A stretch of DNA of 60,218 bases from assembly GCA_017528315.1 (NCBI GenBank), contig JAFXOW010000073.1, positions 1 to 60,218 of the forward strand, given 5' to 3'. This DNA is from Bacilli bacterium. Lineage in GTDB: Bacteria > Bacillota_I > Bacilli_A > RF39 > UBA660. This document shows, piece by piece, positions 34,622 to 44,871 of this stretch. Under the pieces are notes generated by a model. It had not been told where the DNA came from. It ran no database searches and saw only the letters and a list, made by a program, of their open reading frames with translations. Made by a program: the position numbers and the translations under genes. The stretch's first letter is position 1. Each line of letters opens with the position of its first letter.

Positions 34622-35977
34622 TTATTTTATATTATCAAATACTACTTTATAATCACTAAAAGGAATTTTTTTATCTTCAATTAACATATAATTATCACAC
34701 CCTTTACCAAGTATTAACAATATATAATTCTTTTTACATAAACTTATTCCTTTTTTAATAGCTAATTCTCTATCTTTAATTATAAAATAATTCTTTTTTT
34801 TATTTTTACCTATCATTTCTTTAATTATATCTTCTACCTTCTCATATCTTGGATCATCACTCGTAAATATTACATATTTTGAATTATTTAAAACAAGCCT
34901 TCCTATTTCTTTTCTTTTGGCTTTATATCTTTCTCCAGCACATCCAACAATAGTTATTATTTTTCCGTATTTTTTATAAAACTTTAAGATATTTTTAGTA
35001 GCACTTTCTGTATGAGCATAATCAATAACAATTTTATATTTTTCATTATAAACTAAATCCATTCTTCCAGGTACAACTTTTATATTAGAAATTCTTATTT
35101 TTATTTCAGGAATACTAAATCCTAAAGTAATTAAAGTTAAGATACTACAAGCTATATTATAGACATTAAATTTACCCACTAATTTATATTTTATTTTATA
35201 TTTTTGATTTTTATATTTAAATATTATTAAACTACTATCTAAATATAATTTATAACTAAGTATTCTTAAATCTGATCTTTTATTAAATCCATAACTTAAA
35301 AAGTTTCTACTATTTTTTTTAACTAAATCAAAATATTTACTATCATGATTTATTATAGAAATTTTACTATGTTTAAATAATTCCATTTTACATTTTATAT
35401 AGTTTTCCATACTCTTATGTTTATCTAAATGATCAACTGTAATATCTGTAAGTATTCCTATATCAAAAGGCAATTCTCCTATTCGATTAGTAAGATAAGC
35501 TTCACTTGATACTTCCATAGCAATATATTTATTATTTCTAGCTTCATTAAAACATTTATATAATATATCAATTCTTGGAGTTGTATTATTTAATTCATAA
35601 TATTTATTATTTAACTTAAATCCATTAGTACCTATACTAGAAGAATTAAGCATATCACTTAGTACACTTGCCATAGTTGTTTTTCCATCTGTTCCAGTTA
35701 TACCAATTAATTTAGTATTTTTTAATGGATAATTATAATATTTATTAAAAATATTAATTATTTCGGAATTTAAATTATTAATAATAATAACTCTTTTATT
35801 ATTATAATTAGCATCAGTTATTATTAAACGACATTTTCTTTTAATTGCATCTTCAATATACTTATTATTTTGTCCAAGATAGATAAAAATATCTCCTTTT
35901 TCGATATCTCTTGAATCTAATTTAATACTTTTAAATTTACCTTTCTTATTAGTATTTACTATATCTTTTATATACAT
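34622..35977 (-). CDS. murE: MurE-type UDP-N-acetylmuramyl-tripeptide synthetase
   Basis: 451 aa, a little shorter than typical MurE. Mur ligase features are the nucleotide loop GITGTDGKTT (about 92-101), NNTTPR (substrate loop), MEVSSEAY, DITVDHLD and the C-terminal domain with VIDYAHT and TSDDPRYE. The last corresponds to the D-N/D-P-R motif where Arg favours meso-diaminopimelate in E. coli MurE. It adds the third amino acid in peptidoglycan precursor synthesis; substrate by motif is inference. SD GGTGAT. Confidence 0.85.
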   Translation of the reverse strand: MYIKDIVNTNKKGKFKSIKLDSRDIEKGDIFIYLGQNNKYIEDAIKRKCRLIITDANYNNKRVIIINNLNSEIINIFNKYYNYPLKNTKLIGITGTDGKTTMASVLSDMLNSSSIGTNGFKLNNKYYELNNTTPRIDILYKCFNEARNNKYIAMEVSSEAYLTNRIGELPFDIGILTDITVDHLDKHKSMENYIKCKMELFKHSKISIINHDSKYFDLVKKNSRNFLSYGFNKRSDLRILSYKLYLDSSLIIFKYKNQKYKIKYKLVGKFNVYNIACSILTLITLGFSIPEIKIRISNIKVVPGRMDLVYNEKYKIVIDYAHTESATKNILKFYKKYGKIITIVGCAGERYKAKRKEIGRLVLNNSKYVIFTSDDPRYEKVEDIIKEMIGKNKKKNYFIIKDRELAIKKGISLCKKNYILLILGKGCDNYMLIEDKKIPFSDYKVVFDNIK

Positions 35978-36007
35978 AAAATCACCAAAGTATTTTATGT
36001 ATTATAT

Positions 36008-36034
36008 AAAAAAAAGTCTAGGCAGACTTTTTTT
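36008..36034 (-). terminator. terminator of the L,D-transpeptidase gene
   Basis: AAAAAAAGTCT pairs with AGACTTTTTTT over a 4-base loop, with a T-run on both strands' outer sides. Confidence 0.85.
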
Positions 36035-36049
36035 AAATAATATATTAAT

Positions 36050-37339
36050 TTAATGTTTTACTAATACTTTATTTCCAACACTTACATTATTGTATATTTC
36101 TGATGCTACTTTGGTAGGTAAATTAACACATCCATGACTTCCATTTTCTTTATAAATAGAGCCACCAAATTTATGTCTCCAAGAAGCATCATGTAATCCT
36201 TCTCCTCCATTAAATGGCATCCAATATTTAACAAAAGATTCATAACCAGGTCCAATTAATGTTTTATTTAGTTCTTTAGAATAAATTTTATGTATTCCTA
36301 AATCAGTAGGTGTTAAATCTTTTCCACTTACAATAGAACTTGTAAGAATTAAGTCCAAATTATCATACAAATATAATTTTTGACTACTAATATCAACAAT
36401 TATATATTTTCCAGTTAATTCCTTAACATTACATTTTTTAACAAAACCAACTTTTCCTTCTACTTCAATTAAATAATAATCTCTGGTTTCACCGTATACT
36501 AGTCCCACTTCATATTTAGGACATATTCCAATTTCTTTTCCATATGGAGTATTATAAACTTTAGCATCAAGAGTCATATAAATTCTTTTATAATACATTC
36601 CATCTATTACATATTTTTCTTCCGAATATTTTTTAGATATGTATCCTACATTTTTTCCATTTGTGACTTGATACCATTCTGAATCATATGATCCCATCGA
36701 TGATACCTTTTTTTTAGCTTTTAACACACCCCATGTAGAACTATTGATACTTGGTTCTCGTCTTATATTAACATCTTTTTTAGCAACCACCATTTTTTTA
36801 ATTTTAGGAAGATTTGCTAATTGATCTTCTAATTCAGCAAAATTTATCTTTTTTAAATAGTCTTTAGATATAAAACCAATAGTTCCTTGATAATTAACCA
36901 ACACCCAGCCATTATTAGTAACAGCCATACTAGATGTTACCTCTCCACTTGCAATTAGTTTTATTACAGGATATGTTGTATTAGGACCACTTCTTAAATT
37001 AACCTCTTTAATCGTATAACATATATCTGAAATTTCTTTATATAATATATCTGAAGTTGGAAAATCAACACTTATAATACTATTCTTTTCAACGTAACCT
37101 AAATGATTTTTATAACATATTAAATCTAAATTATTACCCATAAAAATTCTAATTAAAGATTCATTAATATTTAAGTTACCAATTATATGACTGTCTAATG
37201 TATCTCCATCATAAACGGATATTTTTTTAGTTGTTATAACATTATCATTCATTCCTTTTAATGATGCTTTTCCTGAAACGCCAGGAAGTAAAACTAAACT
37301 AGCTATTATACCTGTTATTATTCTTTTACTATTTTTCAT
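36050..37339 (-). CDS. SH3-repeat L,D-transpeptidase (YkuD family)
   Basis: 429 aa. Signal peptide (1-24), up to four bacterial SH3-like modules (about 35-85, 108-166, 180-240 and 245-305; motif VNLRSGPNTTYPVIKLI) and a C-terminal YkuD catalytic domain (about 311-428) with YWMPFNGGEGLHDASWRH and the catalytic SHGCVNLP. It forms 3-3 cross-links or attaches ligands to the cell wall. The SH3 modules probably hold it on peptidoglycan. Confidence 0.9.
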   Translation of the reverse strand: MKNSKRIITGIIASLVLLPGVSGKASLKGMNDNVITTKKISVYDGDTLDSHIIGNLNINESLIRIFMGNNLDLICYKNHLGYVEKNSIISVDFPTSDILYKEISDICYTIKEVNLRSGPNTTYPVIKLIASGEVTSSMAVTNNGWVLVNYQGTIGFISKDYLKKINFAELEDQLANLPKIKKMVVAKKDVNIRREPSINSSTWGVLKAKKKVSSMGSYDSEWYQVTNGKNVGYISKKYSEEKYVIDGMYYKRIYMTLDAKVYNTPYGKEIGICPKYEVGLVYGETRDYYLIEVEGKVGFVKKCNVKELTGKYIIVDISSQKLYLYDNLDLILTSSIVSGKDLTPTDLGIHKIYSKELNKTLIGPGYESFVKYWMPFNGGEGLHDASWRHKFGGSIYKENGSHGCVNLPTKVASEIYNNVSVGNKVLVKH

Positions 37340-37363
37340 TATAATTTCCCTTTCGAGTGAATT

Positions 37364-37392
37364 ATTCTATCAAATAGTATCTATTTTGTAAA
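37364..37392 (-). promoter_or_regulatory. promoter of the L,D-transpeptidase gene
   Basis: TTTACA (37387-37392), 17-base spacer, TAGAAT (37364-37369) on the minus strand, 25 bases ahead of the ATG with AAAGGGAA in between. Confidence 0.55.
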
Positions 37393-37397
37393 GATTT

Positions 37398-38792
37398 TTA
37401 TTTATTAATTTTTTTTATGATATCGCGACTTGCAACTAGTCCAGTTGCAGCAGCAATTACAATATTACCAGCTTTTCCTGCTCCATCACCTATAAAATAT
37501 ATATTATGGTTTATTGATTTAAAATTATTATCCGTTTCTATTTCATTAGAAAAGAATTTTATTTCCGGTCCATATAATAAAGTTTCGTCATTATTTACAC
37601 CTGGTATTATCTTATCTAAAGCTTCAAGTCCATCAAGTATATTAGTAATTATCCTATAAGGCATTACTAAAGCTAAATCTCCAGGAACACAATCTTTTAA
37701 AGTTGGAGTAATAAATTGTTTTTCTAAACGTGATTCTCTGGTTCTTCTAAATTTTTTCAAATCACCTAATGTCTGGATAATTGGTTTTGAGTCTCCCAAG
37801 ACATTAGCAATTCTTGCAATTGATTCTCCATACTCTCTTGTATTAGTAACCGGTTCAGTTAAATTAACTTTACTAATAAAAGCAAAATTCGAATTATTAG
37901 ATTTAATATCTTTTAATGCATGTCCATTGACACAAATATATCCATAATAATTTTCTTTGGTTACAAATCCTCCAGGATTAGTACAAAATGTTCTAATCTC
38001 ATCTCCATAAGTTTTAGTTTTAATAAATATTGATGGATCATAAATAACACTACATAAGTCTTCTAAAAGTTCTCTTCTTACTTCTACTCTTACTCCTATT
38101 TCAATACTTTGAGAAAGATATGGTATTTTATATTTATCAGCAAGTTCTTGAATCCATTTAGCTCCTGTCCTTCCTGGAGCCACTACAACATATTTTCCCT
38201 CATAATCTACTAAACGTTTATTTTTTCTGGCATGAACTATTATTTTATCATTAGTATCTTCTATATCTAATACTTCGGTTGATTCAAGTATTTTAACACC
38301 CTTATCTTTTAAATAATTAGTAAAACTTTCTATATAACCAGGTAATTTATCACTTCCTAAATGTTTTTGTTTAATAATTAATAAATTAGCACCAAGTTTG
38401 GCCATTTCTTTTTTTAGTCTTAATGCTTCATCCATATTGGTTGGATAAACATCACTATCCATTCCAAACTTATTAAAAATATTTTCTGTATCTTCTAATA
38501 GTTTTTCCGCTTCATCACTTGTCATATATTTATATAAATCACTCTTACCAAGCTTTGGAACATAATTTAATTTTCCATCCGAAAAAGTTCCTGCTCCCCC
38601 ATAACCTGATAAAATTTGACATGGTTTACAATTTAAACATTTAGTTCCATATTTATTCATTGAACAGACTCTTGTTTCTGCACATTTTCCTTGATCAATT
38701 AATAAAACTTTTAAATTTTTATTTTTTTCTATAAGTTCATAAGCTGAAAATAATCCAGCTGGTCCTGCTCCTACTATAATACAATCATACAT
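37398..38792 (-). CDS. FAD-dependent oxidoreductase (COG2509-like)
   Basis: 464 aa. N-terminal dinucleotide-binding GAGPAGLFSAYEL, Cys-rich loop CSMNKYGTKCLNCKPC, SGYGGAGTFSDGKL, and the C-terminal FAD site YFIGDGAGKAGNIVIAAATG. This matches uncharacterised FAD-dependent dehydrogenases of the COG2509 group. Substrate unknown. The Cys-rich loop is a usual feature of the group. It starts its own unit with GGAGG before the ATG. Confidence 0.88.
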   Translation of the reverse strand: MYDCIIVGAGPAGLFSAYELIEKNKNLKVLLIDQGKCAETRVCSMNKYGTKCLNCKPCQILSGYGGAGTFSDGKLNYVPKLGKSDLYKYMTSDEAEKLLEDTENIFNKFGMDSDVYPTNMDEALRLKKEMAKLGANLLIIKQKHLGSDKLPGYIESFTNYLKDKGVKILESTEVLDIEDTNDKIIVHARKNKRLVDYEGKYVVVAPGRTGAKWIQELADKYKIPYLSQSIEIGVRVEVRRELLEDLCSVIYDPSIFIKTKTYGDEIRTFCTNPGGFVTKENYYGYICVNGHALKDIKSNNSNFAFISKVNLTEPVTNTREYGESIARIANVLGDSKPIIQTLGDLKKFRRTRESRLEKQFITPTLKDCVPGDLALVMPYRIITNILDGLEALDKIIPGVNNDETLLYGPEIKFFSNEIETDNNFKSINHNIYFIGDGAGKAGNIVIAAATGLVASRDIIKKINK

Positions 38793-38914
38793 ATAATACC
38801 TCCTACAATTTCATATATATTATACCATGATATTTTATATTTTTATAGAATAAACATTTTATTTTACAAAATGAATATTATAATTTTATTTTAAGTTGCT
38901 AATTAATTATCTTA

Positions 38915-39826
38915 CTAAACCAATTCGTAAATTGTTATTCTTTCATCTGATGAATATTCGATTAAATATTTATCATCTTGCCGACAAACTATGATGCCAA
39001 TTGTTTTATTTTGATTAATAATTTTAACGTGCTTATCTATATAATTCATATAAACTTGTATTTGTCCTAAATGATTCTTGTTAGATTCTGTTACTTTAAG
39101 TTCCACAACAACAAAACAGTTATAAATATAATTAAATAACAAAATATCAATATAATTATATTTATTACCAATCTTTATTTTAAATTCATTTTCAATATAA
39201 CAAAAGCCATTTCCTAATTGTTTTAAAAAATTATCCATATCCTTTAGTATATATGTTCTTAATGCTCTTTCAGATATATTATCTTTATTTTCATTATAAG
39301 TATTAATAGTAATGGGATTTTTTATTAGATCATAAACATCTAATTTTTCTTTATTAATTAATTTATTTTTTGTTTTATTATCCAATTTTTAATATTCTTT
39401 ATCTTTTATTATTTTTCGTAATTTTCTATACCCTATTTTTTGTTTTAAATATACATCTATATAATAATTAATTTCATTAATATCATCTAATACTAAAAGT
39501 TCTATACAATGAGACCAATTGATTTGGACAGGCAGTGCCTGTCTTTTTGAAAAAAGCAAATAAAAACGTCTCATATTTTTTAAATTTTGAATAGAAAAGC
39601 CTTTAGTGCCATCTTGTAATAATCTTTCAGATATATTTCTAATTAATCCATTACCATATTTAGCTCTTTTCTCTCCACCTTGAGCATCAACTGTCATTTT
39701 ACCAACATTATAGTAATGAGTAAGTTCATTTTTATTAGTAAAATAATTATCTACTTTTTTATCAATTACACTTTGTATTAATTCTTTTTTTATTTCTCCA
39801 TAAATATTTTCTTCTATTTCATTCAT
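38915..39826 (-). pseudogene. DUF1016 (YhcG-type) gene split by one in-frame stop
   Basis: The N-terminal half (39826 to TAA at 39389-39391) and the C-terminal half (to stop at 38915) are in the same frame. Alignment with the intact paralogue gives E-Y-K-R-L against E-Y-stop-K-L with no length change, so one AAA to TAA change explains the break. The C-terminal half still has the nuclease residues YIDILLF and VVVELKV and could restart at the TTG 39385, though no ribosome site is seen. ATG 39826 follows AGGAG. About 302 residues in all if read through. Confidence 0.85.
39527..39543. repeat. perfect palindrome inside the broken DUF1016 gene
   Basis: Minus strand reads GACAGGCACTGCCTGTC: arms of eight bases around one base. 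It covers the codons for Q-A-L-P-V and is centred on the first base of a Leu codon, 18 bases before the TGG of WSH, exactly as in the intact paralogue, but its sequence is different. Confidence 0.9.
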
Positions 39827-39993
39827 TCTAAACCATCTCCTCATTTGTTAAATTAATACCAAAAATAATATGTCTACTATAACAACAATTATATTTATTT
39901 TACAAAACTTTAATTTGTAATTATTTCCTATATTTTTGTAAAAATATTTATGAGAAATTATAAAATTTTTCTTTAGAAAAATTAAAATTAAAA

Positions 39994-40050
39994 GAAAAAA
40001 ATTTTGAAAATCATCTTTTCAAAACTTTAATTTTTTACAAAACTTTACAC
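39994..40050 (-). terminator. terminator repeat B (after recX)
   Basis: Near-copy of the element at 25084-25142: the hairpin TTTTGAAAA/TTTTCAAAA and tandem TAAAGTTTTG units with T-run on the minus strand. A third partial unit is near 39900-39915. The rest of the 39827-40061 gap holds nothing recognisable. Confidence 0.6.
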
Positions 40051-40061
40051 AAATATTTTTA

Positions 40062-40790
40062 TTAATCTCTAAATCCTTTTTCATATAATTTTCTTTTTAT
40101 AAAATATTCTAACTCCCTGCCTTGATATTTTTTCGAATATTTATTTCTTAATTTATCTATCTCTTTATCTCGTTCTTCAGAATCATTAAAATTAATTTTA
40201 TCAAGAACACTAATAATATTCTCTTTATAATATCCTAAATTAATTAAATTAATTAACATCTTTTGTTTAAAAACATATAAACTTTTAGTATTACTCTTCA
40301 AATTTTTTTCAATATAATTGTTAATTTTTTCGTTCTGAATCTTAGAATTAAATTCTATTAACATATCATCTATTAAAAAAGAATCAAATTTTAAATCTTC
40401 TAAATTTTTCTTTATTTTTATTGGTCCATCATTAGTAAAATTAATTTTATCATGAATAAAGCTCTTAATATATAATTCATTGTCAAGTAGTTTATTTTGA
40501 TAAAGTTTATCAATAATATTATCAATATATTTTAAATCACTTGTATATTTTTGTAAATATTTTCTAATTTCACTTTCACATCTAATTCTTTTACTAATAA
40601 ACCCCAGTACTTTATCATATAATTCATATTTAATATTTTCTTTTTCAATTAATTCAATATCATCTATCTCTTTAGTAATTAATAATTCATATTTTAAAAT
40701 AATATCTTCATATAATATTAAAGTATCTCCATTTTCTAAATATACTTTATATTTATTTTTTCCAACTTTCTCGTATTTTACTATTTTCAT
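40062..40790 (-). CDS. recX: RecX regulatory protein
   Basis: 242 aa. Three-helix repeats of RecX are visible: FISKRIRCESEIRKYLQKY...IDNIIDKLYQNKLLDNELYIKSFIHDK, and the later KQKMLINLINLGYYKENIISVLDKI and KKYQGRELEYFIKRKLYEKGF. RecX modulates RecA filaments. The start ATG overlaps the TGA stop of tsaC (ATGA), so translation is coupled. Confidence 0.85.
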   Translation of the reverse strand: MKIVKYEKVGKNKYKVYLENGDTLILYEDIILKYELLITKEIDDIELIEKENIKYELYDKVLGFISKRIRCESEIRKYLQKYTSDLKYIDNIIDKLYQNKLLDNELYIKSFIHDKINFTNDGPIKIKKNLEDLKFDSFLIDDMLIEFNSKIQNEKINNYIEKNLKSNTKSLYVFKQKMLINLINLGYYKENIISVLDKINFNDSEERDKEIDKLRNKYSKKYQGRELEYFIKRKLYEKGFRD

Positions 40791-41791
40791 TTTTCTATAT
40801 AATTAAATTCCGAAGTTCTAATAAGTCTATTCATTATTGCAAGACCTAGTCCAACTTTCTCTACTCCTTCTATTATTATTAAATTAGCATGATACATATC
40901 GCATTCTCTTAATTTTGAAAATATATTATGTGAAATACTTTCTAAAGTATCTCCATAGTCAATAAATTTATAACATTTAATATCTTTTAATTTTTTACTT
41001 CCCAAAATGATTGTTTTATTAATAAGATTATCTTTTACTAATTCTCTTAAAGTATTAATATCTTTACTATATACAAGTAAACATTTTGTTTTAGGAGCAT
41101 AATGTTTATACATCATTCCTGGAGATTCAACTTTCTCATTTTCTACTTCTCTTAAAACATGTTTAGATATATTACATATTCCTATAACTTCTTCTATCAT
41201 TTCGCGAGTTATAAATCCTGGTCTAAGTATTGTTGGAATGCCATCTATAACTTTTATAACAGTTGACTCGAGTCCGATTTGAGATTCTCCTCCATCAATT
41301 ATATATCCAACTTTTCCTTCAAATTCATCTTTTATATCATCAACTTTAGTACCACTTGGACGACTTGATATATTAGCACTTGGAGCTGCTATAGGATAGT
41401 CAACTATTTCTAAAAAGCGATTTGCGATATTATTTTCTGGTACTCTTATTCCAACCGTATCAAGAGATGCTGTAACACACCCTGGAATACAATCTTTTTT
41501 CTTTAAAATAATTGTAATTGGCCCTGGTATAAAAGCATCTATTAATTTTTTTTCAATTTCCTGTTCTATATAAGCATATTTTTCTATTTCATCCTTACTT
41601 TTTAGATGTACAATCAATGGATTATTACAAGCTCTGGTTTTAACATCAAATATTTTTTTTACAGCCTCTTCTGATAAAGCATTAGCACCTATTCCATAAA
41701 CTGTTTCGGTTGGAAAGATTACTAAATTATCATTTTTTATTTCATTCCTTAATATTTCTTTATAGTCTTCTATATTATTTATTATTTCCAA
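40787..41791 (-). CDS. threonylcarbamoyl-AMP synthase
   Basis: 334 aa, TsaC/Sua5 (YwlC) family with both the N-terminal YrdC domain (1-200: IFPTETVYGIGANALS, FDVKTRACNNPLIVHL, TVGIRVPENN, AAPSANISSRPSGT) and the C-terminal Sua5 domain (220-334: SPGMMYKHYAPKTKCLLVYS). It makes threonylcarbamoyl-AMP for the t6A37 base, the substrate that MtaB later modifies. KxR is KTR here. Confidence 0.92.
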   Translation of the reverse strand: MEIINNIEDYKEILRNEIKNDNLVIFPTETVYGIGANALSEEAVKKIFDVKTRACNNPLIVHLKSKDEIEKYAYIEQEIEKKLIDAFIPGPITIILKKKDCIPGCVTASLDTVGIRVPENNIANRFLEIVDYPIAAPSANISSRPSGTKVDDIKDEFEGKVGYIIDGGESQIGLESTVIKVIDGIPTILRPGFITREMIEEVIGICNISKHVLREVENEKVESPGMMYKHYAPKTKCLLVYSKDINTLRELVKDNLINKTIILGSKKLKDIKCYKFIDYGDTLESISHNIFSKLRECDMYHANLIIIEGVEKVGLGLAIMNRLIRTSEFNYIEK

Positions 41792-41829
41792 TTAATTCAC
41801 CATCCACTTCAAGTTTTAAATGATTTTTA

Positions 41830-43071
<1,242 letters not shown>

Positions 43072-43089
43072 CTAGATTTTATATCTTTT

Positions 43090-44871
43090 TTAAAAATTTT
43101 TATCAAATTGAGAATTATATAGTTTAGCATAAAAACCATTTTTAGCAAGTAGTTCAGTGTGGGTTCCTTGTTCTACAATATTCCCCTCATCAAGTACTAA
43201 AATTAAATCGGCATTTTTAATAGTTGACAAGCGATGAGCAATTACAAATGATGTCCTATTAAGACATAAATTATCCATAGCCCGACTAACTAATTCTTCA
43301 GTTCTTGTATCAACGCTAGAAGTGGCTTCATCAAGTATTAAGAATGGAGAATTTTTTATCATACCTCGAGCTATGGTTAGTAATTGTTTTTCTCCAGCAG
43401 ATAAGATATCCGAATCTCCAATATTGGTATCATATCCTTTACTTAAACTTCTAATGGTATGATTAAGTCCAATTTTTTTACATGCATCAACTACCATTTT
43501 CTTTGATATATTTTTTTGATTATAAGCAATATTATCATATATACTTCCATCAAAAACCCAAGTATCTTGTAATACCATAACAAATAAATCATGAATATTT
43601 TCTCGTCGTAAATCTTTAATACTAACTCCATCTATTAAAATATCTCCCGAATTTATTTCATAAAACTTCATAAGTAAATTTACTAAAGTCGTCTTACCAG
43701 CTCCAGTTGGTCCAACAATAGCAATTTTACTACCTGGTTTAATATAACTTGAAAAATCTTTTATAATTGTTTTATCATCATTATAAGAAAATTTAACATG
43801 TTTAAACTCTATTTCACCTTTAACTTTATCTGGTGCTAAATATTTTTTAACATCAGTTTCTTCTGACATTTCAGGAACATCTAAAAATTCAAAAACTCTC
43901 TCTGAAGCTGCAGCTGCACTTTGAAAAGATGTTGCCACTTGAGCAATTTGAGATAAAGGATTAGCAAATAATCTAGCATAAATCGTAAAAGCTATAATAA
44001 CTCCAAAAGTAATGGTTCCATTTAAGGCAAGATATGAACCAACAATACAAACTAAAACATAAGAAAAATTTCCAATAAAACCCATAAATGGTGGCATTAA
44101 TCCTGAAAAGAAATGAGCTTTTAAAGCATTATTAAACATTCGATTGTTTATTTCATCAAACTTGGCTATCTCAGAATCTTTTCCGTTATAAGTTTTTACA
44201 ATGTTATATCCTGAATAAGTCTCTTCAATATGACCATTTAATTCTCCTAATTCTTCTTGAAATTTACTAAAATACTTTTGACTTTTTGATAAAACTATAA
44301 CCATAAATAAGAATCCAAGTAAACTAGCTAAAATAGCAACAATTGCTAAAATATAGTTAGTATAAAACATCATAAATACTGATCCAATTAAAAGTGTAAG
44401 ACTACTAACAAAAGTTCCAACACTTTGACTAATAGTTTGACTCATCGTATCAACATCATTGGTAACCCTTGATAAAATATCTCCATATGATGTGTTATCA
44501 AAATATTTAAGAGGAAGTTTATTTATTTTAACACTTATTTCACTTCTAAGTTTTTTAGTAAATTTATTAGTAACCGTTGCCATAATAAAATGTTCCATAT
44601 AAGAAGAAATTGCTCCTATTATGTAAATAATAACCAAGAATATGGCAATGCTTTTTATTTTTTCTAAATCTATACTACTTCCAAGTCCAGAAACTATAAT
44701 ATTCGTAATTTCTTTTATTTTATCAGGTCCAATAATAGCAAAAATTGAACCAATAAAAGCAAGAACCGTTGCAATTATTAAATAAACGTAAAAAGGTTTT
44801 AAATAATTAATAAACTTCTTAATTGATTCTTTAAAATTTTTAGGCTTTTCAATATTTTTTCCATGTTTCAT
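43090..44871 (-). CDS. ABC exporter half, catalytic nucleotide site
   Basis: 593 aa. Six-helix type I exporter domain (about 20-330) and nucleotide-binding domain with Walker A GPTGAGKTTLV, signature ILSAGEKQL and Walker B with catalytic Glu FLILDEATSSVD. The signature LSAGE is altered from LSGGQ. With the partner's altered Walker B, this gives one degenerate and one active ATP site, as in heterodimeric exporters such as BmrCD, LmrCD and TM287/288. It overlaps the partner by four bases (ATGA). Substrate unknown; drugs or lipids are likely. Confidence 0.9.
   Translation of the reverse strand: MKHGKNIEKPKNFKESIKKFINYLKPFYVYLIIATVLAFIGSIFAIIGPDKIKEITNIIVSGLGSSIDLEKIKSIAIFLVIIYIIGAISSYMEHFIMATVTNKFTKKLRSEISVKINKLPLKYFDNTSYGDILSRVTNDVDTMSQTISQSVGTFVSSLTLLIGSVFMMFYTNYILAIVAILASLLGFLFMVIVLSKSQKYFSKFQEELGELNGHIEETYSGYNIVKTYNGKDSEIAKFDEINNRMFNNALKAHFFSGLMPPFMGFIGNFSYVLVCIVGSYLALNGTITFGVIIAFTIYARLFANPLSQIAQVATSFQSAAAASERVFEFLDVPEMSEETDVKKYLAPDKVKGEIEFKHVKFSYNDDKTIIKDFSSYIKPGSKIAIVGPTGAGKTTLVNLLMKFYEINSGDILIDGVSIKDLRRENIHDLFVMVLQDTWVFDGSIYDNIAYNQKNISKKMVVDACKKIGLNHTIRSLSKGYDTNIGDSDILSAGEKQLLTIARGMIKNSPFLILDEATSSVDTRTEELVSRAMDNLCLNRTSFVIAHRLSTIKNADLILVLDEGNIVEQGTHTELLAKNGFYAKLYNSQFDKNF

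Noticed and set aside
37850-37862. Second copy of the CCGG operator in the FAD gene
   Set aside because: AACCGGTT occurs there but the flanks are not palindromic and it lies inside a coding sequence.
38915-39385. Separate functional gene for the C-terminal half of the second DUF1016
   Set aside because: It would start at a TTG without a ribosome site and is in frame with the N-terminal half across one stop codon; a broken single gene is simpler.
39389-39391. TAA read as a recoded sense codon
   Set aside because: TAA ends many other genes in the window and no recoding signal is visible.
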